The notes under the pieces: model-generated
Seen by the model: only the letters and a program-made list of their open reading frames with translations
Told to the model about the DNA's origin: nothing
Databases searched by the model: none
Program-made: the position numbers and the translations under genes
Assembly: GCA_021801945.1 (NCBI GenBank)
Contig: JAKABE010000139.1
Location: 1-7,825 of the forward strand
DNA length: 7,825 nucleotides
Direction of reading: 5' to 3'
From: Acidobacteriota bacterium
Lineage (GTDB): Bacteria > Acidobacteriota > Terriglobia > Terriglobales > Acidobacteriaceae
Shown here: one piece after another, positions 1 through 5,712 of the stretch
Position numbering within the stretch: the first letter of the stretch is position 1
Layout: each line of letters opens with the position of its first letter

Positions 1-657
1 ATTCTGCGGAAAATCCTTGCCGGTCTCCTTCTTCACCAGCTTCTTGTACTCGACGATGATTTCCTGGAGCGTCTCGGCGGTCAGTTCGTAATCGAACTTG
101 ACCTTCTTCTTGGCCTTGAAGCCATCGAAGATGTGCTCGAACTTCTTCTTGGGCACATCCAGCACAACGTCGCCGAACATCTGGATGAGGCGGCGATAGG
201 AGTCATAGGCGAAGCGGGGATTGTTGCTGCGCTTGGCCAGCGCTTCCACGGCCTTGTCATTCAGGCCGAGGTTGAGGATGGTGTCCATCATGCCGGGCAT
301 GGAGAACTTGGCGCCCGAGCGCACCGAAACCAGCAGCGGATTTTCGCCCGCGCCCAGCTTCTGCCCCTGCATCTTCTCCAGGCGTTCCAGCGCGGCGTAC
401 ATCTCTTGATCAATCCGCGGGCTCAATTTGCCCCGCATGTACTCGCGGCAGGCCTCGGTCTGGATGGTGAATCCCGGAGGCACAGGCAGGCCCGCGTTGG
501 TCATCTCTGCCAGGCCGGCGCCCTTGCCGCCCAGCTCATCTTTCATGCGGCCATTGCCATCCGCCTTGCCGCCGCCGAAAAAGTACACATACTTGGTTTG
601 CGTTGAGCCCGAGCCTGCGCTTGTGGCAGACACTCCTTCCATCACGCCCTGCGCCAT
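1..657 (-). CDS. ppdK: Pyruvate, phosphate dikinase, N-terminal part (cut by window edge)
   Basis: PPDK interconverts pyruvate + ATP + phosphate and PEP + AMP + pyrophosphate in the cytoplasm, via phosphohistidine transfer. Only the first 219 codons are in the window; the family is usually about 870-900 residues, so the rest of the ATP-grasp domain, the phosphohistidine domain and the PEP-binding barrel lie beyond position 1. Visible hallmarks are KYVYFFGGGKADG (residues 22-34), the glycine-rich GGKGAGLAEM (43-52), NAGLPVPPGFTI (54-65), and the nucleotide-binding block SVRSGAKFSMPGMMDTILNL (111-130), whose Arg113 corresponds to a conserved ATP-site arginine. The start at 657 is supported by a GGAGGA ribosome site (complement of 667-672) nine bases upstream. 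The first ~20 residues (Ser/Gly/Thr-rich) look like a short non-conserved extension; Met6 is a possible alternative start. It is separated by 405 nt from the HPP gene upstream, so it probably has its own promoter. Family identification is very secure; physiological direction (PEP synthesis or glycolysis) cannot be read from sequence. Confidence 0.96.
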   Translation of the reverse strand, partial: MAQGVMEGVSATSAGSGSTQTKYVYFFGGGKADGNGRMKDELGGKGAGLAEMTNAGLPVPPGFTIQTEACREYMRGKLSPRIDQEMYAALERLEKMQGQKLGAGENPLLVSVRSGAKFSMPGMMDTILNLGLNDKAVEALAKRSNNPRFAYDSYRRLIQMFGDVVLDVPKKKFEHIFDGFKAKKKVKFDYELTAETLQEIIVEYKKLVKKETGKDFPQN

Positions 658-1062
658 GGTGCAAAATCCTCCGCGTTTCTCATTTTTCTTGCCTCCGCAG
701 CATACGCCTGCCGCTGGGGGCCTGGATTCCGCAAGAACGGTCCATGTGAAAAGGGCACTAAACGCTGCTCAGCGCACCATAGGAAGGCAAAATTGTCTGA
801 GCACGCCGGTCACCCCAGCACTCCGGATGCGCCTTGCGGGCATTTGTGAACCATTACTACACTTACCGTCCCAAGTATACGATTGCCTGTGCCTTGCGTC
901 ACATCGCGAGGCCCCAGAAGCCCCCCAATCGCCCGAAATTCGTGATTCAGCTCCAAACCCGATTTGCCGATCCATCGGCCTGAAAGAGGCGCCGACGGGG
1001 CGCGCGGTGCACCCAGGTGCTTCAAAACGAGCCACGGACAGGAATGCAAAGAAGGGCAATGT
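658..1062. other. Intergenic region between HPP gene and ppdK
   Basis: This 405-nt stretch separates two leftward genes. I find no reading frame here with convincing protein features: the longer frames have no start with a ribosome site and no recognisable motif. It contains a candidate leftward promoter for ppdK (874-902) and a ribosome site at 667-672. If that promoter is used, the ppdK transcript has a leader of roughly 210 nt. I recognise no riboswitch, tRNA or terminator, and no clear terminator just after the HPP stop, so some read-through from the HPP gene into ppdK is possible. Confidence 0.6.
874..902 (-). promoter_or_regulatory. Candidate sigma-70-type promoter for ppdK
   Basis: On the minus strand GTGACG (complement of 897-902; 4 of 6 match to TTGACA) is followed after exactly 17 nt by TATACT (complement of 874-879; 5 of 6 match to TATAAT). 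Transcription would start near 867 and run towards ppdK. The spacing and -10 are good, but a single promoter-like match in a 400-nt gap can occur by chance. Confidence 0.45.
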
Positions 1063-1614
1063 TCACCCAGGATAGGGGCTTTGCGGCTCGCGAGGCGGGA
1101 TTTGGGACGGGAACGATTGCCGCAATGGCTTGGGATACTGCGGCCAGCTCTTGACCATCCGGCTGAGTAGCGCAGCCGAGGCTACAGCCACGGTGGTGAA
1201 GGGAAGAACCACCGCAACGGGAAACCAGAGGCCGGCGTGGAGCAGCGGCGGATACATGGCCAGGGCAACTCCGGGAGGGTGATAGGAGCGCATGAGGTTG
1301 AGTACAGCGAAGGCCAGGAAGGCTGCGACGATGGCCACGACCGGCCCGCGGTGATAGATGCTGAGCACGGTGCCCAGCGCCGCTCCCGTAACCGAGCCGG
1401 CGATCAGTGCATAGGGCTGGGCGATGGAGGCGTCCGGCAAAACGAGAAGGATCGTGAGGGTAGCGCCGAAGGGTGGCACAAGAAATAGCCCGATGCGGTT
1501 GGTCTCTAGAGCGGCCAGCACGGCTAACATCGCCAGCACCCAGACGTACTGGTACACATGGAACGTGGCGCGCGTTCCCCAGGAGTTCACGATGCGTGAT
1601 AGGCGGTTGCGCAT
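1063..1614 (-). CDS. HPP family integral membrane protein
   Basis: This is a small, mostly hydrophobic protein of 183 residues. About five membrane segments are visible (roughly residues 21-37, 42-60, 66-86, 91-108 and 128-151). The family signature is present as YHPPGVALAMYPPLL (111-125), together with the first conserved block VPPFGATLTILLVLP (46-60) followed by AQP (65-67), the usual pattern of HPP proteins. The tail from about 158 is proline-rich and probably cytoplasmic. Some HPP proteins of cyanobacteria and chloroplasts take part in nitrite transport; nothing here shows the substrate, so that role is only a possibility. The frame stays open upstream to an ATG at 1818, but that would overlap the recX 3' end and run through its terminator with low-complexity, non-conserved sequence. 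I therefore start at 1614, close to the first membrane segment. No clear ribosome site precedes it; an in-frame TTG at 1623 is an alternative. Family call is secure, start less so. Confidence 0.85.
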   Translation of the reverse strand: MRNRLSRIVNSWGTRATFHVYQYVWVLAMLAVLAALETNRIGLFLVPPFGATLTILLVLPDASIAQPYALIAGSVTGAALGTVLSIYHRGPVVAIVAAFLAFAVLNLMRSYHPPGVALAMYPPLLHAGLWFPVAVVLPFTTVAVASAALLSRMVKSWPQYPKPLRQSFPSQIPPREPQSPYPG

Positions 1615-1618
1615 AGAC

Positions 1619-1670
1619 GCCAAGGGGCCGGGAGTGACTGCGCCATCGCTGGCGGCGGCGTCCCCTTGGC
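1619..1670. repeat. Inverted repeat just upstream of the HPP start
   Basis: GCCAAGGGG (1619-1627) and its exact complement CCCCTTGGC (1662-1670) are separated by 34 nt. In the leftward transcript this 9-bp stem would end four bases before the proposed start codon at 1614, in the place where a ribosome site would be expected. It could limit translation initiation or be fortuitous; the loop is long and GC-rich. Confidence 0.4.
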
Positions 1671-1715
1671 CGTTGGGCTGTTTGTTCGATGCTACCGGGC
1701 GGCTTCCCGATTCCC

Positions 1716-1760
1716 GAGGAGTGAAAAATCCCCGCGGAGTAAACTCCGCGGTCACTCCTC
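1716..1760 (-). terminator. Intrinsic terminator of recX (composite hairpin)
   Basis: On the minus strand, directly after the recX stop, CCGCGGAGT (complement of 1743-1751) pairs with ACTCCGCGG (complement of 1732-1740) around a 2-nt loop. It is followed by GGATTTTT, whose T run is the complement of 1724-1728. This is a classical rho-independent terminator. A second perfect 9-bp pairing, GAGGAGTGA (containing the recX stop codon, complement of 1752-1760) with TCACTCCTC (complement of 1716-1724), encloses it and leaves a 7-nt one-sided bulge. The structure separates recX from the HPP gene and argues against the long HPP frame that would begin inside recX. Confidence 0.8.
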
Positions 1761-2309
1761 CGGCGCTTCGTCCTCCAGGTTCTCCAGTCCTGCCAGCGTC
1801 TCCTCCGGCACCTTCCACTGGCGCAGAATCTTGGCGATCACGCCCACCGAAAACCCCGCCGCCGCCAGCCGCCGCATCACGCGCGCCGTCTCCTTCTCGT
1901 TCTTGGGCTTGCCGATCCGCTTGCGCTCCAGGTGCGCCCGCGCCAGTGCCTCCTCGTTCGTTTGCCCGTAGCGCGCCGCGATGGTTTCGTCGATGATGCC
2001 AGGCGCGACGCCCCTCTGGCCAAGCGACTGCCGTACGCGTCGCGCGCCCAGCTTTTCATTCTCCTGGCGCAGCCGCGCATAGGTCTCGGCAAAGGCCGCG
2101 TCGTCCAGGTAGCCGTGTTCCTTGAGCCGCGCCAGCACCGTCTCAATCGCTGCTTCGCCGCGCTCGTCCGGCGCCGCCCGCAGCCGCATCAGCCGCCGCA
2201 ACTCGGCCTCCGAGCGCATGGCACGCCCCAGCGCCTTCACCGCATACTCATAGAGCCCGGCTTCGTTCAGCGCCGCGCGAGTCTTCGTAATCTTTCGCGC
2301 AAAGGCCAT
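1752..2309 (-). CDS. recX: Regulatory protein RecX
   Basis: RecX binds RecA filaments and blocks their extension, dampening recombination and the SOS response in the cytoplasm. The 185-residue product has the usual layout of three helical repeats: LYEYAVKALGRAMRSEAELR (19-38), the conserved second repeat GYLDDAAFAETYARLR (66-81) with LGARRVRQSLGQRGV (87-101), and a third repeat from about 139 including VMRRLAAAGFSVGVIAKIL (144-162). The start at 2309 is supported by GGAG (complement of 2319-2322) nine bases upstream. The tail is acidic (ENLEDEAPEE, 176-185). It does not sit next to recA in this window; it is divergent from hypA and ends in a strong terminator, so it appears to be transcribed alone. 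I see no obvious LexA-type box upstream, but the site varies among phyla. Length and domain pattern are normal. Confidence 0.93.
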   Translation of the reverse strand: MAFARKITKTRAALNEAGLYEYAVKALGRAMRSEAELRRLMRLRAAPDERGEAAIETVLARLKEHGYLDDAAFAETYARLRQENEKLGARRVRQSLGQRGVAPGIIDETIAARYGQTNEEALARAHLERKRIGKPKNEKETARVMRRLAAAGFSVGVIAKILRQWKVPEETLAGLENLEDEAPEE

Positions 2310-2511
2310 CGTCCTTCACTCCAACGGAATCAGCAGGCGGAAACGGCGGTTGCACCCCCCAGCGATAGTGATTGAACCTGCTGTCCAGCATGCCCCAAGC
2401 GCGCATGCAAACCCGCTCCTCCGCAAAGAGGAAGTGTACACTGCATCCATTGCCCCCGCGTGATGGAAAAGACCAGCGGCCAACGCGCTTCAGGCGTACA
2501 ATCTGGGTCCA
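2310..2511. promoter_or_regulatory. Divergent control region between recX and hypA
   Basis: These 202 nt must hold the promoters for both recX (leftward) and hypA (rightward). Visible elements are a perfect 10-bp palindrome AGTGTACACT (2433-2442), two copies of the palindrome GCATGC (2388-2393 and 2403-2408, 15 nt apart), a short hairpin TCCTC/GAGGA (2417-2421 and 2428-2432), and TACAAT close to hypA (2497-2502). I cannot assign a good -35 box on either strand. The palindromes are candidates for a regulator site but match nothing I can name with confidence. Confidence 0.5.
2497..2502 (+). promoter_or_regulatory. Candidate -10 box of hypA
   Basis: TACAAT matches the -10 consensus at 5 of 6 positions and ends nine bases before the hypA ATG at 2512. 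Transcription from it would begin at or within a few bases of the start codon, giving a leaderless message. This fits the lack of a purine-rich ribosome site before hypA. No good -35 box lies 16-18 nt upstream, so the call is tentative. Confidence 0.35.
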
Positions 2512-2967
2512 ATGCACGAGCTTTCCATCGCCGCGAGTATCGTGGACGCGGTCACCGAGTCGGCAACAGCCTATCCCGGCGCGCGCGTCATCGCGGTCCG
2601 TCTGTGTGTGGGCGCGCTGGCCGCTGTCGTCGAGGACGCGCTCCAGTTTTGCTGGGAGATCGCCGCCGAAGGCACACCGCTTGCCGGCTCAGCTCTTGTT
2701 GTCCGCACCCTGCCCGCCGTCGTCCACTGCGCGGCCTGCGATCGGGATTCCACGCTCGACAGCCTGCAAAGCTTCCGCTGTCCGCTCTGCGGCCGGCCCG
2801 CCGCCGATCTTCGTCAGGGCCGCGAGTTGGAGATTGAGTCAATCGAGATCGAAGAAGCCGGAACGGCCGCGGCGGGAACTGCGGAGCAGGGAACTGCCGA
2901 ACACGAAATTGCCGCGTCCGGCGCGCCGTCCATTGCCCCTGCGCCGGTTAGCGAGGAGCGCCTATGA
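2512..2967 (+). CDS. hypA: Hydrogenase/urease nickel insertion protein HypA, with C-terminal extension
   Basis: HypA is a small metallochaperone that works with HypB to deliver nickel to the [NiFe]-hydrogenase large subunit (in some bacteria also to urease). The start MHELSIAASIVDAV carries the essential His2-Glu3 at the very N terminus; His2 is a nickel ligand, which fixes the start codon. The zinc site is two CxxC pairs, Cys73/Cys76 (CAAC) and Cys90/Cys93 (CPLC). The family's closing block GRELEIESIEIEEAG is at 103-117. HypA normally ends near residue 113-118; this one continues to 151 with an Ala/Gly/Thr/Pro-rich tail containing three five-residue repeats GTAAA-GTAEQ-GTAEH (117-131). The gene overlaps hypB by 4 nt (ATGA), so the two are probably translationally coupled. 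No strong ribosome site precedes it. No hydrogenase or other hyp genes are in the window, so the client enzyme is unknown. Confidence 0.95.
   Translation: MHELSIAASIVDAVTESATAYPGARVIAVRLCVGALAAVVEDALQFCWEIAAEGTPLAGSALVVRTLPAVVHCAACDRDSTLDSLQSFRCPLCGRPAADLRQGRELEIESIEIEEAGTAAAGTAEQGTAEHEIAASGAPSIAPAPVSEERL
2860..2904 (+). repeat. Three tandem 15-nt units inside hypA
   Basis: Three in-frame 15-nt units begin at 2860, 2875 and 2890. The last two share GGAACTGC-type cores (GGGAACTGC at 2874-2882 and 2889-2897); the first is diverged (GGAACGGCC). They encode GTAAA, GTAEQ and GTAEH in the HypA tail. The period is a multiple of three, so copy-number change would keep the frame and not disturb the hypA-hypB overlap. 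Confidence 0.7.
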
Positions 2968-3662
2968 CCACCCGCATCGTCGAGCTGCGCCGCGGTGTTC
3001 TCAAGAAGAATGACGAACTCGCCGCTCTCCTGCGCGCCCGCTTCTCGGCCGCCGGCGTCCTCGTGCTCAACCTGGTCTCCAGTCCCGGCGCGGGCAAGAC
3101 CGCGCTTCTGCAGACCACTCTCGCCCGGCTCCGCGCCTGCGGCCTGCGAGCCGCCGCCCTGGTCGGCGATCTAGAAACCGACAACGACGCCCGCCGCCTG
3201 GCTCTGAGCGGCGCACCGGTTCGCCAGATCAATACTCACGGCGTCTGCCACCTCGACGCCGAGATGATCACCAAGCACCTCGATGCCTGGACCATCCTTG
3301 ATCCGGCTGCGGGGTTCGCCTCCCTCGACTATCTCTTCATCGAAAACGTCGGCAATCTCGTTTGTCCCTCCAGTTACGACCTCGGCGAAACCCTTCGCGT
3401 TGTGCTCATGAGCGTTACAGAGGGCGAAGACAAGCCCCTTAAGTATCCCGGTCTCTTCAACTCCGCCGACGCCGCCGTCCTCACCAAAATCGATCTCGCC
3501 CAGGCCTGCGCCTTTGACCGAGGCCTCGCCCTCCACAACCTCGCCGAGGTCCGTCCCTCCATTCCGGTCCTTGAAACCTCCGCCAAGACCGGCGCCGGGA
3601 TCGAGGATTGGCTCGCCTACCTCCAATCCGCCCGTGCCGGTGTGGAAGCCACAAAGCCATAG
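2964..3662 (+). CDS. hypB: Hydrogenase nickel incorporation GTPase HypB
   Basis: HypB is a SIMIBI-class GTPase that drives nickel transfer, with HypA, into the hydrogenase precursor. The 232-residue product has the P-loop SSPGAGKT (39-46), the switch block GDLETDNDARR (68-78), the metal-site segment THGVCHLDAEMI (91-102) with Cys95-His96, the ENVGNLVCP block (127-135) with Cys134, the guanine-recognition TKID (174-177), and SAKTG (206-210). Cys95, His96 and Cys134 correspond to the metal site in the G domain. The N terminus is short: it lacks the CxxCGC motif of the E. coli type and any His-rich stretch, so it should have only the G-domain metal site. The start overlaps the hypA stop (ATGA at 2964-2967) and has GAGGAG (2953-2958) five bases upstream. 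No terminator is evident between it and the next gene 185 nt on. Confidence 0.96.
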   Translation: MTTRIVELRRGVLKKNDELAALLRARFSAAGVLVLNLVSSPGAGKTALLQTTLARLRACGLRAAALVGDLETDNDARRLALSGAPVRQINTHGVCHLDAEMITKHLDAWTILDPAAGFASLDYLFIENVGNLVCPSSYDLGETLRVVLMSVTEGEDKPLKYPGLFNSADAAVLTKIDLAQACAFDRGLALHNLAEVRPSIPVLETSAKTGAGIEDWLAYLQSARAGVEATKP

Positions 3663-3785
3663 GCGATTCCCGTGATTCGGAGTCTGCGAGAGGGAAAGAG
3701 ATGCAAGCAGGATCTGCCTTCAATGAGAGCACATTGCGCGAGATGTACCTACCTGACTGCGCGCCCCACCCCACCGCCAGCAATT

Positions 3786-3791
3786 TATAAT
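3786..3791 (+). promoter_or_regulatory. Candidate -10 box for the E2 gene
   Basis: TATAAT is a perfect -10 hexamer in an otherwise GC-rich 185-nt gap, 56 nt before the E2 start codon. The expected transcription start is near 3798, leaving a leader of about 50 nt with the ribosome site GGGAGAG (3835-3841). I find no convincing -35 box at 16-18 nt upstream, so activator dependence or chance are possible. Confidence 0.45.
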
Positions 3792-3847
3792 CCGGCAGGT
3801 AGCTCGGCGCATCACGCGCAATCCCCTAGCCGCCGGGAGAGATTTGG

Positions 3848-5086
3848 ATGCCAACTGACGTCATCATGCCCCAGATGGGCGAATCGGTCTTCGAGGGCAC
3901 CATCACCAAGTGGCTCAAGCAGCCGGGTGACGCCGTACTCAAGGACGAACCCCTCCTTGAGATCTCCACCGACAAGGTGGACGCCGAGATTCCCGCTCCC
4001 GCGGCCGGAGTCCTGGCTGAGATCAAAGTTCCTGAAGGCGCAACCGTTGGGGTCAATACAGTCCTCGCGGTTATCGATGGCGCCGCCTCGGCCGCGGCCC
4101 GTGTTTCCGCCCCGGCCCCCAAGCCCGCCACTCCGGCGCCGGTGCCCGCCGCGCCTGTCCCCTCCGTGCAGGGGCCTGCGCCCGCGCGCCGCATCCGCTC
4201 CTCGCCCCTGGTTCGCCGCATCGCCAAAGAAAAGAACATCGATCTGACTCAAATCCCCGGCACCGGCGCCGACGGCCGCATTACCAAGGAAGACGTTCTG
4301 CGCTATCTCGCCCAGCCCCGCGCCGCCGCGCCTGCCGTTCCAGTCCAACAGCCGGCAGCGCCGCCGCTGCCCGGCGAGCCTGTCCCCCTGACCCGCATGA
4401 GGGCCATCATTGCTCAGCGCATGGTGGAGAGCCTCCAGATCAGCCCTCATGTCCACACCGTCTACAAGGTGGATATGACCCGCATCGTACGCCTGCGCGA
4501 GCGCGCCAAAGGCAGCTTCGAGCAGCGCCACGGCGTCCGCCTCACCTACATGCCCTTCATCGCCACGGCTGCCATCCAGGCCCTGCGCCGCTTCCCCATC
4601 GCCAACGCCTCGCTCGTCGATGGCCCTCACGGCCAGTCCATCCTCTACCACCCGTCCATCAACCTCGGCATCGCCGTGGCTCTCGAGTGGGGCCTGATCG
4701 TGCCCGTGGTGCGCAACTCCGATCAGCTTGCCTTTCCACAACTGGCTCGCGCCATCGCCGATCTCGCCGCCCGGGCCCGCGCCAAAAAGCTCAGTCCCGA
4801 CGAGGTTGGCAACTCCACCTTCACGCTCACCAACTCCGGCATCTTCGGCGAGGAGTTCGGCACGCCCATCATCAACCAGCCCGATTCGGCCATCCTCGCC
4901 ATCGGCAATCTCGCCAAGCAGCCCGTAGTCCTCACCGATGCCGAGGGCAACGACACGATTGCGATCCGCTCCGTCCAGTACTTCTGTCTTGGCTTCGATC
5001 ACCGCACCATCGACGGCGCCGACGCTGGCCGCTTCATGACAGCGTTCAAAAGCGCTCTTGAAGCTTGGGACCTGCCCATCGATTAA
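3848..5086 (+). CDS. Dihydrolipoamide acyltransferase, E2 of a 2-oxo-acid dehydrogenase complex (SucB-like)
   Basis: The E2 core protein passes the acyl group from the E1 thiamine enzyme to CoA via its lipoyl arm. The 412 residues are complete. A single lipoyl domain (about 1-78) has Lys43 in EISTDKVDAEI as the lipoylation site. An Ala/Pro-rich hinge follows (80-113), then a peripheral subunit-binding domain (about 116-155: SSPLVRRIAKEKNID, GTGADGRITKEDVLRYL). A second hinge (156-177) leads to the catalytic acyltransferase domain (about 178-412), with FTLTNSGIFG (325-334), PIINQPDSAIL (340-350) and the active-site DHRTIDG (384-390; His385, Asp389). The lipoyl domain opening resembles the 2-oxoglutarate (SucB) type of actinobacteria and acidobacteria, but pyruvate or branched-chain specificity cannot be excluded, so I give no symbol. 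GGGAGAG (3835-3841), six bases before the ATG, supports the start. No E1 or E3 gene is adjacent. Confidence 0.95.
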   Translation: MPTDVIMPQMGESVFEGTITKWLKQPGDAVLKDEPLLEISTDKVDAEIPAPAAGVLAEIKVPEGATVGVNTVLAVIDGAASAAARVSAPAPKPATPAPVPAAPVPSVQGPAPARRIRSSPLVRRIAKEKNIDLTQIPGTGADGRITKEDVLRYLAQPRAAAPAVPVQQPAAPPLPGEPVPLTRMRAIIAQRMVESLQISPHVHTVYKVDMTRIVRLRERAKGSFEQRHGVRLTYMPFIATAAIQALRRFPIANASLVDGPHGQSILYHPSINLGIAVALEWGLIVPVVRNSDQLAFPQLARAIADLAARARAKKLSPDEVGNSTFTLTNSGIFGEEFGTPIINQPDSAILAIGNLAKQPVVLTDAEGNDTIAIRSVQYFCLGFDHRTIDGADAGRFMTAFKSALEAWDLPID

Positions 5087-5143
5087 CAAAAAAATCCTGG
5101 GATTTGCTCCCCTTGCTGCGAACCACAAGGGAAGGGTAACGGT
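5087..5143. other. Gap after the E2 gene with a weak hairpin
   Basis: The E2 stop is followed by a run of A residues, then CCCTTG (5110-5115) and its complement CAAGGG (5126-5131), a 6-bp stem with a 10-nt loop. There is no T run after it on the plus strand, so it is at best a poor terminator. In the leftward direction the T run (complement of 5088-5094) lies 15 nt past the stem, too far for a classical terminator of the small gene at 5144-5296. Confidence 0.3.
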
Positions 5144-5296
5144 TTACTCAGGGTGAGGTCCGCTGGGCCGCTTCGGTTTCGGTTTCGGTCTGAACAGTGA
5201 GCCGAGAGCCTTCTGCGCGTCACGGATGAGAAGCCGTTCCCCTTTTTTGAGTCCGCGCTTCCGCTTCAATCGGTGAATAATCTTGGTCTTCGGCAT
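5144..5296 (-). CDS. Possible small, highly basic protein (50 residues)
   Basis: A short leftward frame begins with MPKTKIIHRLKRKRGLKKGE and ends with ...RPSGPHPE before TAA at 5144-5146. Of 50 residues, 17 are Lys or Arg and only 3 are acidic. A basic first half, probably helical around residues 19-35 (GERLLIRDAQKALGSLF), is followed by a Pro-Lys alternating tail RPKPKPKRP (36-44), encoded by a three-fold 6-nt repeat in the DNA. About two thirds of its codons end in G or C, in line with coding sequence here. The ribosome site is weak (only TAAG just upstream), and a GTG precedes the ATG directly. I do not recognise the family. The composition suggests binding to nucleic acid or a ribosome-like partner, but this is inference. 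It is convergent with the E2 gene. The frame could be fortuitous; its even amino-acid pattern and position in an otherwise empty region favour a real gene. Confidence 0.5.
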   Translation of the reverse strand: MPKTKIIHRLKRKRGLKKGERLLIRDAQKALGSLFRPKPKPKRPSGPHPE

Positions 5297-5309
5297 CACT
5301 TACATTATG

Positions 5310-5354
5310 TTCCCGGTTTCATTTCCGGGAAAGTGCCAACCCTCGGAAACCGGG
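5310..5354. repeat. Two overlapping, mutually exclusive inverted repeats
   Basis: TTCCCGG (5310-5316) pairs with CCGGGAA (5325-5331) around an 8-nt loop. The overlapping CCCGGTTTC (5312-5320) also pairs perfectly with GAAACCGGG (5346-5354) across a 25-nt spacer. Both use the same left arm, so only one can form at a time. They lie 14-58 nt upstream of the small leftward gene, in its likely promoter or leader. Confidence 0.55.
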
Positions 5355-5712
5355 TACGGAGCACCCATGGCCCAGGTACGCTGTCGACCGCAAGCAACCG
5401 TGGAACGGATTCCGTAAGTTTCCGTGTGGTGTCTCATCAATTCTGATCGCGCTTTTCCAGCCCGATCCAAGTCTTTCAGCTTTGTTTTGCCCTACCTAAG
5501 CCCCCGAACCAGACAGAAGACGGTAGCCCCATGGCATAAGCCTGGGAAGAAGGAAAAAATCCCCAAGCCCGGCCTGCGCCGCGGGCCAGAGTGAACGATT
5601 CTTCCATCGTGAAGACGCCCGCCCCAAGCGCTTCCGTCAGCTGCACTCAGTAGTGGAGATCGATTGAGATTCGCGCCTACTTTACCGCAACAAATCCATG
5701 CCGCTTAAAAAT

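Noticed and set aside
133..1075. Rightward open frames opposite ppdK and across the gap to 1075
   Set aside because: They lie antisense to the clearly recognisable PPDK sequence and show no protein motifs or ribosome sites.
1615..1818. N-terminal 68-codon extension of the HPP frame up to an ATG inside recX
   Set aside because: It would overlap the recX 3' end, read through the recX terminator, and encode low-complexity sequence with no HPP similarity.
2372..3013. Rightward frame of about 213 codons overlapping hypA
   Set aside because: Ser/Arg/Pro-rich translation typical of an out-of-frame shadow; HypA occupies the region with all its conserved residues.
3812..5128. Long open frame antisense to the E2 gene
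   Set aside because: It is a by-product of high-GC codon use on the opposite strand; its Gly/Asp/Glu-rich translation matches no family, and the E2 domains on the plus strand are unambiguous.
5307..5417. 36-codon rightward frame divergent from the small basic protein gene
   Set aside because: No ribosome site, no recognisable pattern, and it runs through the inverted repeats; most likely chance.
5550..5595. GC-rich stem (GCCCG/CGGGC) followed on the minus strand by a T run, terminator-like
   Set aside because: Only 5 bp of stem, a 10-nt loop, and the T run is displaced by several bases; no leftward gene ends here.
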